DNA from: DATBGS01 sp036557885
Lineage (GTDB): Bacteria > Chloroflexota > Ktedonobacteria > Ktedonobacterales > DATBGS01
Length of the DNA stretch: 40,201 nucleotides
Direction of reading: 5' to 3'
Assembly: GCA_036557885.1 (NCBI GenBank)
Contig: DATBGS010000097.1
Location: 1 to 40,201, forward strand
Position numbers and translations under genes: made by a program. Shown in pieces: positions 39,618 to 40,201 of the stretch; positions within the stretch are counted from its first letter, which is position 1; each line of letters begins with the position of its first letter. The notes beneath the pieces were generated by a model, which ran no database searches, had not been told where the DNA came from, and saw nothing but the letters and a program-made list of their open reading frames with translations.

Positions 39618-39841
39618 ACCATGTTCCTTCCTTCTTTGCTCTCTCCTGATCAAGGAACTGAAATATCTGTTTTTAGCGTACCAGAACACCAACCGAGGCG
39701 TCAATTCACGCCAGATCGGCGCCGGGTGGAGAGCCCTTCTGAACCCAATGCCACACGATGCTGCTCAGACCGATTCTTGGCTCGCTGCCCTGCCAAACAT
39801 GCTCTGAGAAACGTGGTCAGCCTCACAGGAGGGAAGAATCC

Positions 39842-40072
39842 ATGCTGGATGAGCAACGTATCCTGGCCGATGTGAAAGCCAAAACAATGCCTTCTTCTTG
39901 GCTGGTCCTGCGCGGCAAGCGCTGGTGCGCGCTCAGGTACTCCGCCTTTGCCCACGGGATGCGCAACGAGTTATTGAAGCGCTCTCCCCTGATTTAGAGG
40001 GTTCAAGCGTCGCAAAGCGGGGTACTACGCGGAGGTGCGGGAGGCGTCCCAGCGGGATCACCTGACCGGCCT
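39842..40072 (+). pseudogene. Possible small gene broken by a frameshift
   Basis: GGAGGGA stands eight bases before ATG 39842, an excellent start signal. The first frame gives MLDEQRILADVKAK and then an unconvincing sequence to a stop at 39997. Shifting frame at the run of A near 39880 gives NNAFFLAGPARQALVRAQVLR, then LCPRDAQRVIEALSPDLEG, which looks more protein-like. It may be a decayed or programmed-shift small gene, or not a gene at all. The rest of the 39618-40072 gap holds no other gene I can support. Confidence 0.3.
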
Positions 40073-40201
40073 TCAGCCTGCGCGTGTCTCGCCTAGGGCC
40101 TCGGCGATGGCCTGCTCTAGCGAGAGGGCACGCCCGGCGGCGAATGCCGCCGCCCACACCGCTTCGCCCAGCGCGGCCCGCGCCTCTGCCACCGCCTGCT
40201 C
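40073..40201 (-). CDS. C-terminal end of a probable LuxR-type/TPR-ATPase regulator (truncated by window edge)
   Basis: On the - strand a frame runs in from the right edge to a stop at 40073-40075. It encodes EQAVAEARAALGEAVWAAA, then FAAGRALSLEQAIAEALGE. This ALGE-x-x-W/F-x-A-A-x-x-x-G-R-A-L-S-L-E-Q-A-I-A-x-A-L pattern is the usual C-terminus of large Chloroflexota regulators that combine an ATPase (NB-ARC/AAA-like), TPR repeats and often a LuxR HTH. Only 42 residues are visible, so domain content is inferred from this tail alone. Confidence 0.6.
   Translation of the reverse strand, partial: EQAVAEARAALGEAVWAAAFAAGRALSLEQAIAEALGETRAG

Overview
The window reads as chromosome of a moderately GC-rich, free-living bacterium, most probably a member of Chloroflexota close to the Ktedonobacteria. 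This assignment is an inference. It rests on the TPR-CHAT/subtilase pair, the MoxR-DUF58-DUF4129 cluster, the palindromic repeats, the Tn7-like tnsABC remnant and the apparent C-terminus of a large LuxR/ATPase regulator at the right edge. Most genes have clear Shine-Dalgarno sequences, and several promoters have sigma-70-type boxes (TTGACA, 17 bp, TATACT at 6168-6196), so expression signals look conventional. No rRNA, tRNA or CRISPR array was found.

Left third (1-11.8 kb), nearly all on the + strand. It opens with the end of a truncated gene, then a 1010-residue TPR-CHAT protease and a cytoplasmic-looking subtilisin-like protease, which together look like a regulated proteolysis module. An alkyltransferase-like DNA-damage protein without the acceptor cysteine follows. 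Next is a sharply delimited two-gene unit, with a near-consensus promoter at one end and a strong terminator at the other, encoding a J-domain/pseudokinase fusion and a vWA protein. After it come a divergent adenylosuccinate-synthetase paralogue that appears to lack the aspartate-binding loop, an MpaB/DUF2236 oxygenase-like protein, an SRPBCC protein and, convergent, a small DUF4177 protein.

Middle third (11.9-28.3 kb). A complete 2-oxoacid dehydrogenase operon (E1-alpha, E1-beta, E2, E3) starts from a TTGACA/TAGACT promoter; its E3 has an eroded NAD-binding motif. It is followed by a MalK/UgpC-type ABC ATPase without permeases and a DedA membrane protein. On the - strand lie a beta-CASP metallo-beta-lactamase protein of 1017 residues with a duplicated C-terminal domain and two in-frame palindromic insertions, and FabH downstream of it. 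An AT-rich repeat-filled spacer separates these from RidA, then a - strand MoxR/DUF58/DUF4129 operon.

Right third (28.4-40.2 kb). Small metabolic and stress genes (YbaK-like deacylase, OsmC, a FluG-type glutamine-synthetase homologue with an ATP-grasp ligase, a SLOG/DprA-like protein, an APH-type kinase, a membrane-anchored CHAP protein) precede a decayed Tn7-like element. In that element tnsA looks largely intact, tnsB has an internal deletion and frameshift, and the 3' end of tnsB and the 5' end of tnsC are lost. A VOC-family gene and a probable broken small gene follow, and the window ends inside the C-terminus of a probable LuxR/TPR-ATPase regulator.
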